Shown here one piece after another: positions 63,769 to 64,000 of a stretch of 64,000 bases of DNA (positions are counted from its first letter, which is position 1; each line of letters begins with the position of its first letter). The stretch is taken from assembly GCA_003599865.1 (NCBI GenBank), contig QZKS01000026.1, forward strand, positions 17,804 through 81,803, in the 5' to 3' direction. The DNA comes from Desulfobacteraceae bacterium (GTDB lineage: Bacteria; Desulfobacterota; Desulfobacteria; Desulfobacterales; SURF-7). The position numbers and the translations under genes were made by a program. The notes beneath the pieces are model-generated. The model ran no database searches, had not been told where the DNA came from, and saw nothing but the letters and a program-made list of their open reading frames with translations.

Positions 63769-63903
63769 AACCGTCTCATCGGCAGTTTCATCCCTGAAAA
63801 AAACAATGACAGATTATCTGTCCGGCTCATCCGCAATCGGCTTATCTCTGTCTGTAGTACTATCATATTGATTTGTCAATGGATACGATTCTTCAATCCT
63901 ACC

Positions 63904-63944
63904 AAAATACAAAAGCCCCGGCAACGATAAGTTACCAGGGCTTT
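63904..63944 (-). terminator. Intrinsic terminator of the rRNA operon
   Basis: On the minus strand AAAGCCCTGG and CCGGGGCTTT pair with one wobble around a 13-base loop, followed by a T-rich stretch. It lies directly behind the 5S rRNA end. Confidence 0.8.
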
Positions 63945-63956
63945 ATTAAAAAGATT

Positions 63957-64000
63957 TTCGGCAGCGTCCTACTCTCCCACACAGCCTCCCGTGCAGTACC
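63957..64000 (-). rRNA. rrf: 5S ribosomal RNA (3' part, rest outside window)
   Basis: Read on the minus strand the last 44 bases contain CGGGAGGCTGTGTGGGAGAG and TAGGACGCTGCCG, the conserved 3' segment of bacterial 5S rRNA. The remaining 5' part and presumably the 23S and 16S genes lie past the right edge. The exact 3' end is uncertain by a few bases. Confidence 0.85.

Noticed and set aside
1..64000. Prophage, transposase, defence or secretion island
   Set aside because: No integrase, transposase, capsid, toxin, restriction or secretion genes were found; gene content is housekeeping and metabolic with even codon character.

Overview
The window looks like an ordinary chromosomal stretch of a strictly anaerobic, Gram-negative deltaproteobacterium, most likely a sulfate reducer or close relative in the Desulfobacterota. 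This is inferred from gene content and not proven. The pointers are siroheme-dependent haem synthesis genes (ahbC, hemB, ahbD), a B12-dependent ribonucleotide reductase, a pyrophosphate-dependent phosphofructokinase, many acyl-CoA and CoA-transfer enzymes, two branched-chain-type (LIV) ABC importers, outer-membrane and lipoprotein genes, and several NtrC/sigma-54 type regulators. There is no phage, transposase, plasmid function or CRISPR array. Coding density is high.

Region by region. 1-4.8 kb: the end of a PHP-domain gene, an octamer tandem repeat, a small lipoprotein, and a two-gene unit coding for a coiled-coil lipoprotein and a degenerate 5'-nucleotidase fused to a probable outer-membrane barrel, then a small tyrosine-phosphatase-like protein. 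4.8-15.3 kb (minus): a GMC oxidoreductase, then an eight-gene operon read livG, acyl-CoA synthetase, livH, livM, binding protein, livF, usp, paaK-like; it joins uptake of an organic acid or amino acid to CoA activation. Divergent from it is a CoA-transferase fused to a GNAT acetyltransferase (15.7-17.6 kb). 17.6-24.7 kb: a hybrid histidine kinase, then a plus-strand run of beta-CASP nuclease, adenosine-specific kinase, aroB and a ThDP enzyme. 24.8-28.9 kb (minus): pyruvate kinase and nrdJ, with a likely pair of NrdR boxes before nrdJ.

29.2-35.9 kb: a Do-type periplasmic protease divergent from a ZraSR-like two-component system, a TPR protein, a YdcF-like protein and a 59-residue membrane protein. 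The divergent region carries a good sigma-54 promoter pointing at the protease and two operator-like inverted repeats about 110-160 bases upstream of it, which suggests an envelope-stress circuit. 36.1-41.7 kb: a second full LIV importer (plus) with an AT-rich palindromic, MITE-like element between its binding protein and its first permease, then acylphosphatase. 41.8-47.3 kb (minus): HU, ftsY and smc. 47.7-51.4 kb: a diguanylate cyclase and pyrophosphate-dependent phosphofructokinase. 51.5-53.8 kb: a divergent acyl-CoA-dehydrogenase-like protein and tgt.

53.8-63.8 kb (all minus): a histidine kinase and sigma-54 activator, a GH13 sugar phosphorylase, a ClpX-like unfoldase, then ahbC, hemB and ahbD. 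The last bases hold the 3' end of a 5S rRNA gene and its terminator, so an rRNA operon lies just beyond the right edge on the minus strand. The most unusual items are the sigma-54 protease circuit, the ClpX-like unfoldase directly before haem genes, the nucleotidase-barrel fusion, and the palindromic element inside the second LIV operon.
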